Shown: positions 1-7,464, numbered from the stretch's first letter. The stretch: 26,604 nucleotides of DNA from Lachnoclostridium sp. UBA5890 (GCA_002431395.1 DJEU01000001.1:1-26604), one strand, 5' to 3'. A program made the numbers and translations. Notes: generated by a model not told the origin, from the letters alone.

Positions 1-52
1 GCATTTCGAACACTTCGTGTTCTTTTCTCGCCTTTGACAAGGCTAAAAATGC
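1..52. other. Possible three-way-junction RNA or dispersed repeat fragment at window edge
   Basis: Three nested complementarities are visible. Bases 1-6 (GCATTT) pair with 47-52 (AAATGC) and enclose two hairpins: 8-13 with 17-22 (GAACAC/GTGTTC, loop TTC) and 30-34 with 39-43 (GCCTT/AAGGC, loop TGAC). The outer stem may continue to the left of the window. On the minus strand this lies downstream of sigG. It may be a dispersed repeat or the end of a structured RNA; I cannot tell which from one copy. Confidence 0.3.
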
Positions 53-72
53 TCATATGTGGAGGGGAAGCC

Positions 73-159
73 CTATTAGGATCTCAATGTATGGAAATCA
101 AAGTCTCTTACGTGCAAGCACGACGATTCATTGATTTCCATACATTGGATCCTGAATAG
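73..159. repeat. 87-bp imperfect palindrome with a nested hairpin in the loop
   Basis: Arm 73-101 pairs with 131-159 over 28 base pairs, with only two single-base bulges (T84 and G154). The 29-base loop contains a second small hairpin, CGTGC (111-115) with GCACG (118-122). It lies 7 bases beyond the sigG stop codon. No run of T follows either arm, so it is not a standard intrinsic terminator, although it could still block or stabilise the sigG 3' end. No target-site duplication is evident at its edges. A MITE-like element is an alternative. Confidence 0.6.
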
Positions 160-165
160 TTACTC

Positions 166-945
166 TTATTCATGTAATTCCTCTCTCATAAGTCCGAGTG
201 CGTTTTTTTCAAGACGGGAAACCTGGGCTTGTGAGATGTGGATTTCTTGTGCTACTTCCATTTGTGTTTTTCCCTGAAAATAACGGAGTTCAATAATGTT
301 TTTTTCGCGTGTGGGAAGCGAACGGATTGCCTCGCGCAGGGATAACATTTCTACCCATCCTTCTTCTTTATTTTTCGTATCACTGATCTGATCCATGATG
401 TAGAGCGTGTCTCCCCCTTCGGAATATACCGGCTCATACAAGGAAACCGGACTTTGTATCGCATCCAATGCCATCGCGATCTCTTCGGGCGTGGTCCCTA
501 AAATATTAGAAATTTCTTCCAATGTCGGCTCTTTTTCGGACTGTTTCATCAATGCTTCTTTGGTGTAGATGGCCTTATAAGCGATATCACGCAGGGAACG
601 GCTGACGCGGATGCTGTTATTGTCGCGAAGATAACGCCGTACTTCACCGATGATCATAGGAACAGCATATGTGGAAAATTTTACTTGCAACGTTGTGTCA
701 AAATTGTCGATGGCTTTCATCAAACCGATGCATCCAATCTGAAAAAGATCGTCCACGTTTTCTCCAGCATTTGTAAAACGCTGGATGATGCTCAGGACAA
801 GACGGAGATTCCCGTGGATAAATGTATCCCGCGCGCTGCGGTCGCCTTTTTTAATTTTTTCAAACAGGATCTGTTTTTCTTCTTCGGTGAGGAGTGGAAG
901 GTTTCCGGTATTTACTCCACAGATTTCAACTTTGTATTGTGCCAT
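166..945 (-). CDS. sigG: Sporulation sigma factor SigG (forespore-specific sigmaG)
   Basis: The 259-residue product is a sigma70-family factor that directs RNA polymerase to late forespore genes. The N-terminus MAQYKVEICGVNTGNLP is close to the conserved SigG start (KVEICGV). Region 2 (about residues 45-110) has the core-binding segment NVDDLFQIGCIGLMKAIDNF. Region 3 follows, and region 4 (about 205-255) ends with a helix-turn-helix around EVAQEIHISQAQVSRLEK. Length is normal for the family. The ATG is preceded on the minus strand by a GAGGG ribosome binding site 7 bases away. It is transcribed divergently from the ylmC-type gene. In B. subtilis and Clostridium sigG follows spoIIGA-sigE; here those genes are not upstream, and sigG has its own promoter match. 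Identification is very sure. Confidence 0.97.
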   Translation of the reverse strand: MAQYKVEICGVNTGNLPLLTEEEKQILFEKIKKGDRSARDTFIHGNLRLVLSIIQRFTNAGENVDDLFQIGCIGLMKAIDNFDTTLQVKFSTYAVPMIIGEVRRYLRDNNSIRVSRSLRDIAYKAIYTKEALMKQSEKEPTLEEISNILGTTPEEIAMALDAIQSPVSLYEPVYSEGGDTLYIMDQISDTKNKEEGWVEMLSLREAIRSLPTREKNIIELRYFQGKTQMEVAQEIHISQAQVSRLEKNALGLMREELHE

Positions 946-973
946 TGTTTTTCCCTCACTTCTTTTGTATTTT

Positions 974-1002
974 TAGTTTGCCACAAATTGAATGAAATAT
1001 TC
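974..1002 (-). promoter_or_regulatory. SigmaF/sigmaG-type promoter for sigG
   Basis: On the minus strand GAATA (1002-998) is followed after 17 bases by CAAACTA (980-974). This fits the forespore consensus for sigmaF/sigmaG promoters (roughly GHATR, 17-18 bases, CAnnmTA). The predicted start near 967 leaves a leader of about 20 bases holding the GAGGG ribosome binding site. This agrees with the known sigmaF initiation and sigmaG autoregulation of sigG. The match is by eye and the consensus is loose. Confidence 0.55.
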
Positions 1003-1043
1003 CTGTTGTGAATAAGATTTATAAAAAGGAAAGAGGTTCCTCT

Positions 1044-1304
1044 ATGCGTATCTGTGAATTAAGGGAGAAAGAAGTGATCAATGTGTGTGACGGAGAGCGG
1101 CTTGGTTTTGTGGAGGACATGATCTTTGATCTGTGCAAAGGCTGCATTTCCCACATTGTTGTCCCGAAAAATTGTAAATTTATGGGGCTTTTTGGAAAGG
1201 AAGAAGAGTATGTTATTGATTTGCGGTGCATCTGCCAGATTGGAAATGATATTATTCTGGTCGAGTTGCCGCCTGAAAAAAAACATATTTTTTGTGAAAA
1301 ATAA
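1044..1304 (+). CDS. YlmC/YmxH-family PRC-barrel sporulation-associated protein
   Basis: This 86-residue protein resembles the Spore_YlmC_YmxH family (TIGR02888 type), a small PRC-barrel fold found almost only in endospore formers; its biochemical role is unknown. The start MRICELREKEVINVCDGERL and the middle segment GFVEDMIFDL are typical. An ATG 36 bases upstream (1008) is in frame, but 1044 is chosen because AAAGGAAAGAGG lies just before it and the family begins at MRI/MRL. Residues 30-45 carry two cysteines (DLCKGCISH, KNCKF). It diverges from sigG, as ylm-family genes often sit near sigG in Firmicutes. A specific gene symbol is not assigned because ylmC and ymxH are paralogues. Confidence 0.85.
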   Translation: MRICELREKEVINVCDGERLGFVEDMIFDLCKGCISHIVVPKNCKFMGLFGKEEEYVIDLRCICQIGNDIILVELPPEKKHIFCEK

Positions 1305-1305
1305 C

Positions 1306-1334
1306 TTTACGGCGCGGAGGTTTTCGATTATGAT
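1306..1334 (+). promoter_or_regulatory. Probable sigmaA promoter for nrdR
   Basis: TTTACG (1306-1311), a 17-base spacer, and TATGAT (1329-1334) make a reasonable sigmaA promoter in the 63-base gap before nrdR. The predicted start is near 1341. The -35 match is only 4 of 6. No clear NrdR box pair was seen beside it. Confidence 0.45.
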
Positions 1335-1367
1335 AAAAGGAGAACATACAGAAAAGAGGTTACGAGG

Positions 1368-1823
1368 ATGAAATGTCCATTTTGTGCAGAAGATAATACG
1401 AAAGTAATTGATTCCAGACCGGCGGATGATAATAGTTCCATCCGCAGAAGAAGACAGTGTGAGCGCTGCGGAAAACGCTTTACGACCTATGAAAAATTAG
1501 AGACGATACCATTGGTTGTCATCAAAAAAGATCTGGCACGCGAGCCTTATAATAGAGATAAGATCGAACAGGGAATTTTCCGTTCCTGTACGAAGCTTGC
1601 CATCTCTATCGACGAGATCAATCAGGTGGTGGATCAGATTGAGACAGAGATTTTTAATCTCGGAGAAAAAGAAGTATCCAGTAAATACATCGGTGAAGTT
1701 GTCATGGAACGTCTGAAGGCGTTGAATCCGGTAGCATACGTGCGTTTCGCGTCGATTTACCGCGAGTTTAAAGATGTGAATACATTTATGGATGAAATAA
1801 AAAAAATACTGGACAATCAGTAA
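1368..1823 (+). CDS. nrdR: Transcriptional repressor NrdR (ribonucleotide reductase regulator)
   Basis: NrdR represses ribonucleotide reductase operons in response to dATP/ATP. The 151-residue protein has the N-terminal zinc ribbon with Cys3, Cys6, Cys31 and Cys34 (CPFC and CERC) and an arginine-rich segment (RRRRQCERCGKRFTTYE). An ATP-cone domain follows from about residue 49 to 139 (VVIKKDLAREPYNRDKI onward). Length is standard for the family. The ATG follows AGAGG about 8 bases upstream. A sigmaA-like promoter precedes the gene and another follows it before comM, so it may be transcribed alone or read into comM. No ribonucleotide reductase gene is in the window. Confidence 0.96.
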   Translation: MKCPFCAEDNTKVIDSRPADDNSSIRRRRQCERCGKRFTTYEKLETIPLVVIKKDLAREPYNRDKIEQGIFRSCTKLAISIDEINQVVDQIETEIFNLGEKEVSSKYIGEVVMERLKALNPVAYVRFASIYREFKDVNTFMDEIKKILDNQ

Positions 1824-1839
1824 AATGACATGCTATACT
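1810..1839 (+). promoter_or_regulatory. Extended -10 sigmaA promoter for comM
   Basis: TGGACA (1810-1815, 5 of 6 to TTGACA), an 18-base spacer and TGC-TATACT (1831-1839), an extended -10 element, form a good sigmaA promoter. The -35 lies in the last codons of nrdR. The predicted start near 1846 would put the whole following hairpin (1853-1877) into the comM leader. Confidence 0.6.
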
Positions 1840-1852
1840 TTATGTAGGCAAT

Positions 1853-1877
1853 TTCTCCTTTTGGAAGGAAAGGAGAA
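1853..1877 (+). promoter_or_regulatory. Hairpin that sequesters the comM ribosome binding site
   Basis: TTCTCCTTT (1853-1861) is a perfect 9-base complement of AAAGGAGAA (1869-1877), separated by a 7-base loop. The right arm is the Shine-Dalgarno sequence of comM, whose ATG is at 1884. In RNA this would hide the ribosome binding site, so comM translation could depend on melting, a bound factor or coupling. There is no T run, so it is not a terminator. Confidence 0.5.
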
Positions 1878-1883
1878 TCATTT

Positions 1884-3440
1884 ATGTATAGTAAAGTATA
1901 CAGTGCAGGGCTGAATGGCCTGGAAGCACAGAAAATTTTAGTAGAGGCAGATGTCTCCGGGGGACTTCCTTCGTTTCAGATGGTTGGACTTCTGGCATCT
2001 GCGGTAAAAGAGGCCAGAGAAAGGGTACGCATTTCGCTGCAGAATTCGGGGGTTGTGTTTCCGCCGAAACGAATTACAGTAAATCTTTCTCCGGCTGATA
2101 TTCGTAAAGATGGCTCCGGTTTTGATCTGCCGATTGCCATTTCTTTGGTCGCCGCATTCGGTATGATCCCTATTTCCTATACAGAACATATGGCTATTGC
2201 AGGAGAACTTTCATTGGACGGAAGAGTGCATGCGATTCATGGCGCGCTGCCGATGGCAATCGTAGCGAGAGAATCCGGGTTTTCGGCGGTAATGCTCCCG
2301 GCGGCAAACGTGGCGGAAGCTTCGTTTGTAGAAGGGATTGACGTGATCGGTGTCCATACATTACAAGAAGCAATTGCATATCTGCGAGGCGAGATTGTGA
2401 TCTCACCGGCAAAGGGAGAATGGGAGAAAACCGGAGGAGAACGGCTGATTCCGGAAGTTGATTTTTCGGAAATTTCCGGACAGAGTACGGCAAAAAAAGC
2501 AGCTGAGACGGCGGTGGCAGGTGCCCACAATTTACTAATGGTCGGTGCACCGGGAACCGGAAAGACCCTGCTTGCGAAAGCACTGGTAGGGATTATGCCA
2601 CCGTTGTCGCGCAAAGAGATGTTGGAGCTTACAAAAATTTACAGTGTCGCCGGGCGGCTGGATGAAAAAATGCCGGTTATCGTGCACCGCCCGTTCCGCG
2701 CCCCGCATCATTCCATCTCTCCGGCGGCTTTTTCCGGAGGCGGCAGTAAAGTCGTTCCCGGCGAGATCACGTTGGCACAGAATGGCATTCTTTTTTTAGA
2801 TGAACTTCCCGAATTTTCCAGAACGACACTGGAAATACTCCGTCAGCCGATGGAAGAGGGAAAAATCCATCTTTCCCGACTGGGATACAGTTTTGAGTAT
2901 CCGGCAAAAATGATGGTTGTAGGAGCGATGAACCCATGCCGCTGCGGGTTTTACCCGGATATGCAGAAATGCCGCTGTACGCCGATGCAGGTGCAAAACT
3001 ATCTTTCGCGGTTAAGTGAACCATTGTTAGACCGAATGGACCTTTGCGTGGAGATGGGAAAAGCGGCATTTGGTCTGTCAGAAACGAAGGAAACGGTAGA
3101 AAGCAGTGAACAGATCCGTTCCCGTGTGCTGGCGGCGAGAGAACGGCAGGAAAGGCGCTACCGGGAAGAAACGATTTTCTATAATAGTGAACTGGATGGG
3201 AAAACGATGGAAAAATACTGCAGTCTCCATAAAAATGAGAAGCTTTTGTGGCAGGAACTTTGTGAACAGTTAGAATTGTCTGCCAGAGGGGCAAAGCGCC
3301 TTCTTCGTGTGGCACGGACGTTGGCAGATCTTGCAGAAAGAGAGCAGATTCATGAAGAAGATCTGTTTGAGGCATCGCTCTATAAAGGAATCAGCCGAAA
3401 ATATTGGAATTCGATTCCGGAAGGCATGGACAGGGGGTGA
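1884..3440 (+). CDS. comM: ComM/YifB family AAA+ ATPase (Mg-chelatase-like)
   Basis: The 518-residue protein matches the YifB/ComM family. In Gram-negative bacteria ComM is a hexameric helicase that promotes branch migration when transformed DNA is integrated; the role in Clostridia is inferred. The N-terminal Lon-protease-like fold covers about residues 1-170 (MYSKVYSAGLNGLEAQ, VEADVSGGLPSFQMVGL). The Mg-chelatase AAA+ domain has Walker A GAPGTGKT at residues 221-228 and a Walker B-like segment LFLDELPEF. A cysteine-bearing insert NPCRCGFYPD and the C-terminal lid region (about 420-510) follow. Length is normal. The gene is followed after 4 bases by dprA, another DNA-uptake gene, which supports a recombination role. 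Its ribosome binding site lies in a 9-bp hairpin. Confidence 0.93.
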   Translation: MYSKVYSAGLNGLEAQKILVEADVSGGLPSFQMVGLLASAVKEARERVRISLQNSGVVFPPKRITVNLSPADIRKDGSGFDLPIAISLVAAFGMIPISYTEHMAIAGELSLDGRVHAIHGALPMAIVARESGFSAVMLPAANVAEASFVEGIDVIGVHTLQEAIAYLRGEIVISPAKGEWEKTGGERLIPEVDFSEISGQSTAKKAAETAVAGAHNLLMVGAPGTGKTLLAKALVGIMPPLSRKEMLELTKIYSVAGRLDEKMPVIVHRPFRAPHHSISPAAFSGGGSKVVPGEITLAQNGILFLDELPEFSRTTLEILRQPMEEGKIHLSRLGYSFEYPAKMMVVGAMNPCRCGFYPDMQKCRCTPMQVQNYLSRLSEPLLDRMDLCVEMGKAAFGLSETKETVESSEQIRSRVLAARERQERRYREETIFYNSELDGKTMEKYCSLHKNEKLLWQELCEQLELSARGAKRLLRVARTLADLAEREQIHEEDLFEASLYKGISRKYWNSIPEGMDRG

Positions 3441-3444
3441 GAAG

Positions 3445-4536
3445 ATGACGCAGGAACAATATGGAATGTGGTTGTGCAGCCTGGATGGAATTGGAAGTCG
3501 AACGATACAGAAATTAATCGACTGCTTCGGTACGCCGGAGGAAGTATATACAAGGACGGAAAAACAATTAGAAGCAGCTGGGATCGGTGACCGGGAGAGA
3601 AAACTGCTCATAAATGGAAAACGGCAGTTTCATTACCGTGCCATGAAGCAAAAAATATCTTCCTATGATATGGATGTCATTTCTTATTTTTCAGAAAAGT
3701 ATCCGGAAAAGTTACGCCATATATCGGATTTTCCAAAACGGCTTTATTGGCGGGGAAAACTTCCACAGGAGGAAATGCAGATCGCGATTGTGGGGGCGAG
3801 AAACTGTTCACATTATGGACGAGAGATGGCACGCAGATTTGCATATGAATTGTCTGGAGCGGGCATAGGTATTATAAGCGGAATGGCAAGAGGCATTGAT
3901 GGCTGGGCACACCAGGGGGCGTTGGAAGCAGCTGGAAATACGTACGCAGTATTGGGAAACAGCGCGGAAATCTGTTACCCGAGAGAACATGCCAGATTGT
4001 ATCAAAGCATTGTGAGAAAGGGTGGTATTTTGTCAGAATATCCGCCGGAGACACCGGCGATGCCGGGATTTTTTCCAATGCGAAATCGGATTATCAGTGC
4101 GCTTTCTGATGGCGTGCTGATCGTAGAGGCGAGAGAAAAAAGCGGTTCTTTGATCACGGCGGAACTGGCACTTGAGCAGGGGAAGGATATTTTTGTCATT
4201 CCTGGAAGGATTGGAGACACATTGAGTGAGGGATGCAATCAATGGATCCGACAGGGGGCTTATTTGGTGACAAGGCCCTCAGATATCGTGGAATATTATG
4301 AGGTAAATGGGCTGTTTGCGCGAAGAAAAAAATTGAAAAATTTATCGAAAATAAAAGTTTCCCTTGAAAGTGAAGAAAAAATGGTGTATGCTAGTTTAAG
4401 TCTTGAGCCGAAAGAAGTAAATCAGATTGCGAAGGAAACAGCGCTTCCGGCAGCGATGCTTATGAAACACTTGTTTTCCCTGCAAAAAAGAGGCTTGGTC
4501 GAAGAAGTTGGGAAAAATAATTATATTAAAATATAG
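3445..4536 (+). CDS. dprA: DNA-processing protein DprA (Smf)
   Basis: DprA binds incoming single-stranded DNA and loads RecA. The 363-residue protein has an N-terminal helix-hairpin-helix-like region (SLDGIGSRTIQKLIDCFG, about residues 10-30) and the central Rossmann-like DprA domain (about 110-310). Family motifs visible in that domain are IVGARN, SGMARGIDGWAH, RNRIISALSDGVLIVEA, KSGSLITAELALEQGK and the SEGCNQWIRQGA end. The C-terminal 60 residues look like the winged helix (DML1-like) domain. The frame is open far upstream inside comM, but ATG 3445 is chosen because AGGGGGTGAG precedes it and family N-termini align there. It is probably cotranscribed with comM and topA, an arrangement conserved in Firmicutes. 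Confidence 0.94.
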   Translation: MTQEQYGMWLCSLDGIGSRTIQKLIDCFGTPEEVYTRTEKQLEAAGIGDRERKLLINGKRQFHYRAMKQKISSYDMDVISYFSEKYPEKLRHISDFPKRLYWRGKLPQEEMQIAIVGARNCSHYGREMARRFAYELSGAGIGIISGMARGIDGWAHQGALEAAGNTYAVLGNSAEICYPREHARLYQSIVRKGGILSEYPPETPAMPGFFPMRNRIISALSDGVLIVEAREKSGSLITAELALEQGKDIFVIPGRIGDTLSEGCNQWIRQGAYLVTRPSDIVEYYEVNGLFARRKKLKNLSKIKVSLESEEKMVYASLSLEPKEVNQIAKETALPAAMLMKHLFSLQKRGLVEEVGKNNYIKI

Positions 4537-4556
4537 CACAAGGGGGCAGCTTTTGT

Positions 4557-6629
4557 ATGGCGAAAAACTTAATTATCGTGGAGTCACCAGCAAAATCAAA
4601 AACGATTAAAAAATTTCTCGGTAGTAATTATACGGTAGTAGCATCTAACGGACATGTTCGTGATCTGCCGAAAAGTCAGATGGGTGTTGATTTTGACAAT
4701 GATTTTGAACCGAAATATATAACGATAAGAGGAAAAGGAGAATTGCTGGCTTCTCTTCGGAAAGAAGTAAAAAAGGCAGATAAGATCTATCTCGCGACGG
4801 ACCCCGACCGTGAAGGGGAAGCAATTTCCTGGCATTTGTTTTTCGCTCTGAAACTGGATCCGAAAAAGACAAAACGTATTACGTTTAATGAAATTACAAA
4901 AAATGCGGTGCGGCAGGCTATCAAAGAGTCCCGTGAGATTGACATGGATCTGGTGGATGCCCAGCAGGCAAGACGTGTGCTTGACCGTATCGTGGGATAT
5001 TCCATCAGCCCGCTTTTGTGGCAGAAAGTAAAACGCGGACTCAGTGCAGGACGTGTGCAGTCGGTGGCACTGCGTATCATTGCCGACCGCGAAGCACAGA
5101 TTGATGCGTTTATTCCGACGGAATACTGGAGCTTGGAAGCAGAATTTTCGGTAAAGGGATGTAAAAAGCCGCTTTTGGCAAAATATTACGGCAACCCGAA
5201 GAAGCAGGAAAATATTGGAAAAGAAGAATTGGAGAAAATATACAAGGATTTGAACGGCGCGACATACGAAGTCTCTGAAATTAAAAAAGGAGAACGCACC
5301 AAAAAGCCACCATTGCCATTTACGACAAGTACGCTGCAGCAGGAATGTGCCAAGCATTTGAATTTTGCTACGTCAAAGACGATGCGTATCGCCCAGCAGC
5401 TCTATGAAGGTGTGGCGGTAAAGGGCCATGGAACAATTGGTCTTATTACGTATCTTCGTACAGATTCCACACGTATTTCGCAGGAAGCAGATGCGGAATG
5501 CAAGGAATTTATCCGTGAAAATTACGGAGCAGAAAATGTGATGGAAAATGCTGCCCAGAAGAAGGAAACGAAAAAGATTCAGGATGCGCATGAGGCAATT
5601 CGTCCGACGTATGTGGATCTGACACCGGCAGCTGTGAAAGATTCTCTGTCGAGAGACCAGTTCCGTCTGTATCAGCTGATCTGGAAACGTTTTGTCGCAA
5701 GCCGTATGAACGGGGCGAGATATGAGACGACTTCCGTTAAGATTGATGCCGGAAATTACCGCTTTACGAGTTCCGGCTCCAAGATTGTATTTCCGGGATT
5801 CCTTTCGGTATATCAAAATGATGAAGATAAGGCAGAAAATAATGCTGCTCTTCATAAAGTGGCAAAAGGTGATGTGTTCAAAGAAGTGGAATTAAAGAAA
5901 GAACAGCACTTTACACAACCACCGGCACATTATACCGAGGCATCTCTCGTAAAAGAACTGGAAGATCTTGGAATTGGACGCCCGAGTACGTATGCGCCGA
6001 CCATTTCAACTTTGATTTCCAGAAGATATCTTGCCAAGGAAAATAAGAATCTGTACTTGTCAGATTTAGGGGATATTGTAAATAAAATTATGGTGAGTGC
6101 ATTTCCAAGCATTGTAGATGTCAACTTTACTGCGACGATGGAAACACTGTTAGATGGTGTGGCAGAGGGAACGGTAGAATGGAAGAGCATCATCCGAAAC
6201 TTTTATCCGGACTTGAAAGAAGCAGTTGAACATGCGGAGCAGGCCCTGGAGAAAATTGAGATAGAAGATGAAGTGACTGATACGATCTGTGAAAACTGCG
6301 GAAGAAATATGGTCATCAAATATGGGCCTCACGGAAAATTTTTGGCATGCCCGGGATTCCCGGAATGCCGCAATACAAAACCGTATTTTGAGAAAATTGG
6401 CGTAAAATGTCCAAAATGTGGCGGTGAGATCGTTATCAAAAAGACACAGAAAGGCCGCCGCTATTATGGCTGCGAAAATTATCCGGAGTGTGATGTGATG
6501 ACATGGCAGAAGCCATCGAAAGAAATCTGCCCAAAATGCGGAAATATGTTATTGGAAAAAGGAAACAAGCTTGTCTGCGCGGATTCCGCGTGCGGATATC
6601 TCGTTGAAAAACAAAAGGATAATGCTTGA
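4557..6629 (+). CDS. topA: DNA topoisomerase I (type IA)
   Basis: TopA relaxes negative supercoils. The 690-residue enzyme has the N-terminal TOPRIM domain with catalytic Glu9 (IVESPAKSK) and the Mg-binding DPDREGE at residues 82-88. The active-site tyrosine is Tyr299 in GLITYLRTDSTR. The C-terminus carries three zinc-ribbon repeats: CENCGRNMV to PGFPEC, CPKCGGEIV to NYPEC, and CPKCGNMLL to ADSAC. Length is as expected for a Firmicutes TopA. The ATG follows AAGGGGG after a spacer of about 9 bases. dprA ends 20 bases upstream. Its stop codon overlaps the -35 element of the codY promoter. In B. subtilis topA is followed by trmFO; here it is followed directly by codY. Confidence 0.97.
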   Translation: MAKNLIIVESPAKSKTIKKFLGSNYTVVASNGHVRDLPKSQMGVDFDNDFEPKYITIRGKGELLASLRKEVKKADKIYLATDPDREGEAISWHLFFALKLDPKKTKRITFNEITKNAVRQAIKESREIDMDLVDAQQARRVLDRIVGYSISPLLWQKVKRGLSAGRVQSVALRIIADREAQIDAFIPTEYWSLEAEFSVKGCKKPLLAKYYGNPKKQENIGKEELEKIYKDLNGATYEVSEIKKGERTKKPPLPFTTSTLQQECAKHLNFATSKTMRIAQQLYEGVAVKGHGTIGLITYLRTDSTRISQEADAECKEFIRENYGAENVMENAAQKKETKKIQDAHEAIRPTYVDLTPAAVKDSLSRDQFRLYQLIWKRFVASRMNGARYETTSVKIDAGNYRFTSSGSKIVFPGFLSVYQNDEDKAENNAALHKVAKGDVFKEVELKKEQHFTQPPAHYTEASLVKELEDLGIGRPSTYAPTISTLISRRYLAKENKNLYLSDLGDIVNKIMVSAFPSIVDVNFTATMETLLDGVAEGTVEWKSIIRNFYPDLKEAVEHAEQALEKIEIEDEVTDTICENCGRNMVIKYGPHGKFLACPGFPECRNTKPYFEKIGVKCPKCGGEIVIKKTQKGRRYYGCENYPECDVMTWQKPSKEICPKCGNMLLEKGNKLVCADSACGYLVEKQKDNA

Positions 6630-6654
6630 ATTTTTTCTTGAACTGTGATAAAAT
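6626..6654 (+). promoter_or_regulatory. SigmaA promoter for codY
   Basis: TTGAAT (6626-6631), a 17-base spacer and TAAAAT (6649-6654), preceded by TG at 6646-6647 (extended -10), form a good sigmaA promoter. The -35 overlaps the topA stop codon. The predicted start near 6661 leaves a leader of about 20 bases before the codY start. Confidence 0.6.
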
Positions 6655-6681
6655 TATGAAAAGTGATTGTGAGGCATGAAG

Positions 6682-7461
6682 ATGAGTGTAGAACTTTTGG
6701 ACAAGACACGGAAAATCAATCGATTGCTAAGGGATAATCGTGTGTCGAAAGTGGCATTTACGGATTTGTGCCGATTACTTGGCGAATTATTAGAATCCAG
6801 TGTGTATGTAATCAGCAACAAAGGAAAAATTTTAGGTATAAATCAAATGCCGGATGACACACCCCATTCTTTTTTCCCATCTTCGGAAGGACAGTATCTG
6901 GATGTGAAGATGGCAAAGCGTTTTTTGGAAGTGCTGTCGACAAAGGAAAATGTAAATCTGGAGTTTATGGGATTTCCACGCGAAGCGACGAAAGGTGTTC
7001 AGGCAATGATTGCACCGGTATACATAGCAGGGAAACGGCTTGGAACCTTGTTCCTAGCAAGAAGAACCAGATGTTATGGTATCGAAGATATTATTTTAAC
7101 AGAGTATAGTACGACGGTAGTCGGACTGGAAATGATGCGGGCGGTTTCGGAAGAGGATGATTTCGCGAGCCGGAAGCAGCAGGAAATTGAATCAATATTA
7201 CATATTTTATCGCCATTGGAAAAGAATGCGGTAAAGCAGGTGATCCAGCGGATCGAACAGGGAGAAGGTACGATTGTGACTTCTCGCCTGGCGAAAGAAG
7301 TAGGCATTACGCGGACAGTAATTGTAAATGCACTGAAGAAAGTGGAAAGTGCGGGATTGATTCTGACAAAATCGTATGGTGTGAAAGGAACGCACATCAA
7401 GGTTATGAACGATAAAATATACACCGATTTTGTAACACAAAAAATGGAAATGGATTTCTGA
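6682..7461 (+). CDS. codY: Global regulator CodY (GTP and branched-chain amino acid sensing repressor)
   Basis: CodY represses stationary-phase, nitrogen, transport and often motility genes when GTP and branched-chain amino acids are abundant. The N-terminus MSVELLDKTRKINRLLR is characteristic. A GAF-like ligand domain covers about residues 1-150, a linker follows, and the C-terminal winged helix has the signature TSRLAKEVGITRTVIVNALKK from residue 200. An ATG at 6676 is also in frame, but GAGG at 6671-6674 is only 1 base from it and 7 bases from 6682, so 6682 is preferred (259 residues). It has its own promoter and is followed by an intrinsic terminator, then flgB. CodY binding in front of fla/che is known in B. 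subtilis; it is not demonstrated here. Confidence 0.96.
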   Translation: MSVELLDKTRKINRLLRDNRVSKVAFTDLCRLLGELLESSVYVISNKGKILGINQMPDDTPHSFFPSSEGQYLDVKMAKRFLEVLSTKENVNLEFMGFPREATKGVQAMIAPVYIAGKRLGTLFLARRTRCYGIEDIILTEYSTTVVGLEMMRAVSEEDDFASRKQQEIESILHILSPLEKNAVKQVIQRIEQGEGTIVTSRLAKEVGITRTVIVNALKKVESAGLILTKSYGVKGTHIKVMNDKIYTDFVTQKMEMDF

Positions 7462-7464
7462 TAA
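7438..7464 (+). promoter_or_regulatory. Weak sigma28-like promoter candidate ahead of flgB
   Basis: CAAA (7438-7441), 15 bases, then TCTGATAA (7457-7464) matches 9 of 12 positions of the motility sigma consensus TAAA-N15-GCCGATAA. It overlaps the end of codY. A transcript from it would begin near 7470, inside the left arm of the terminator, and so would escape termination. The match is modest, and sigmaA or readthrough from codY remain possible. Confidence 0.25.

Noticed and set aside
1..159. Open plus-strand frame from the window edge to a TAG at 157-159
   Set aside because: The frame runs through both palindromic structures, and its translation looks like no known protein end. It is more likely chance openness of a repeat, although the end of a gene lying to the left cannot be fully excluded.
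2767..3375. 202-codon minus-strand open frame opposite comM
   Set aside because: It is a shadow of the comM coding frame. It is Pro/Ser/His-rich, with no recognisable motif and no independent start signals.
4596..5357. 253-codon minus-strand open frame opposite topA
   Set aside because: It lies wholly inside topA, whose domains and catalytic residues are intact. The translation is Phe/Arg/Cys-rich, as expected for the reverse strand of a real gene, and no ribosome binding site or family match is seen.
6626..6650. CodY operator in the codY promoter
   Set aside because: AATTTTTTCTTGAAC at 6629 onward was compared with the CodY consensus AATTTTCWGAAAATT. Only about half the positions agree, which is expected in A/T-rich DNA.
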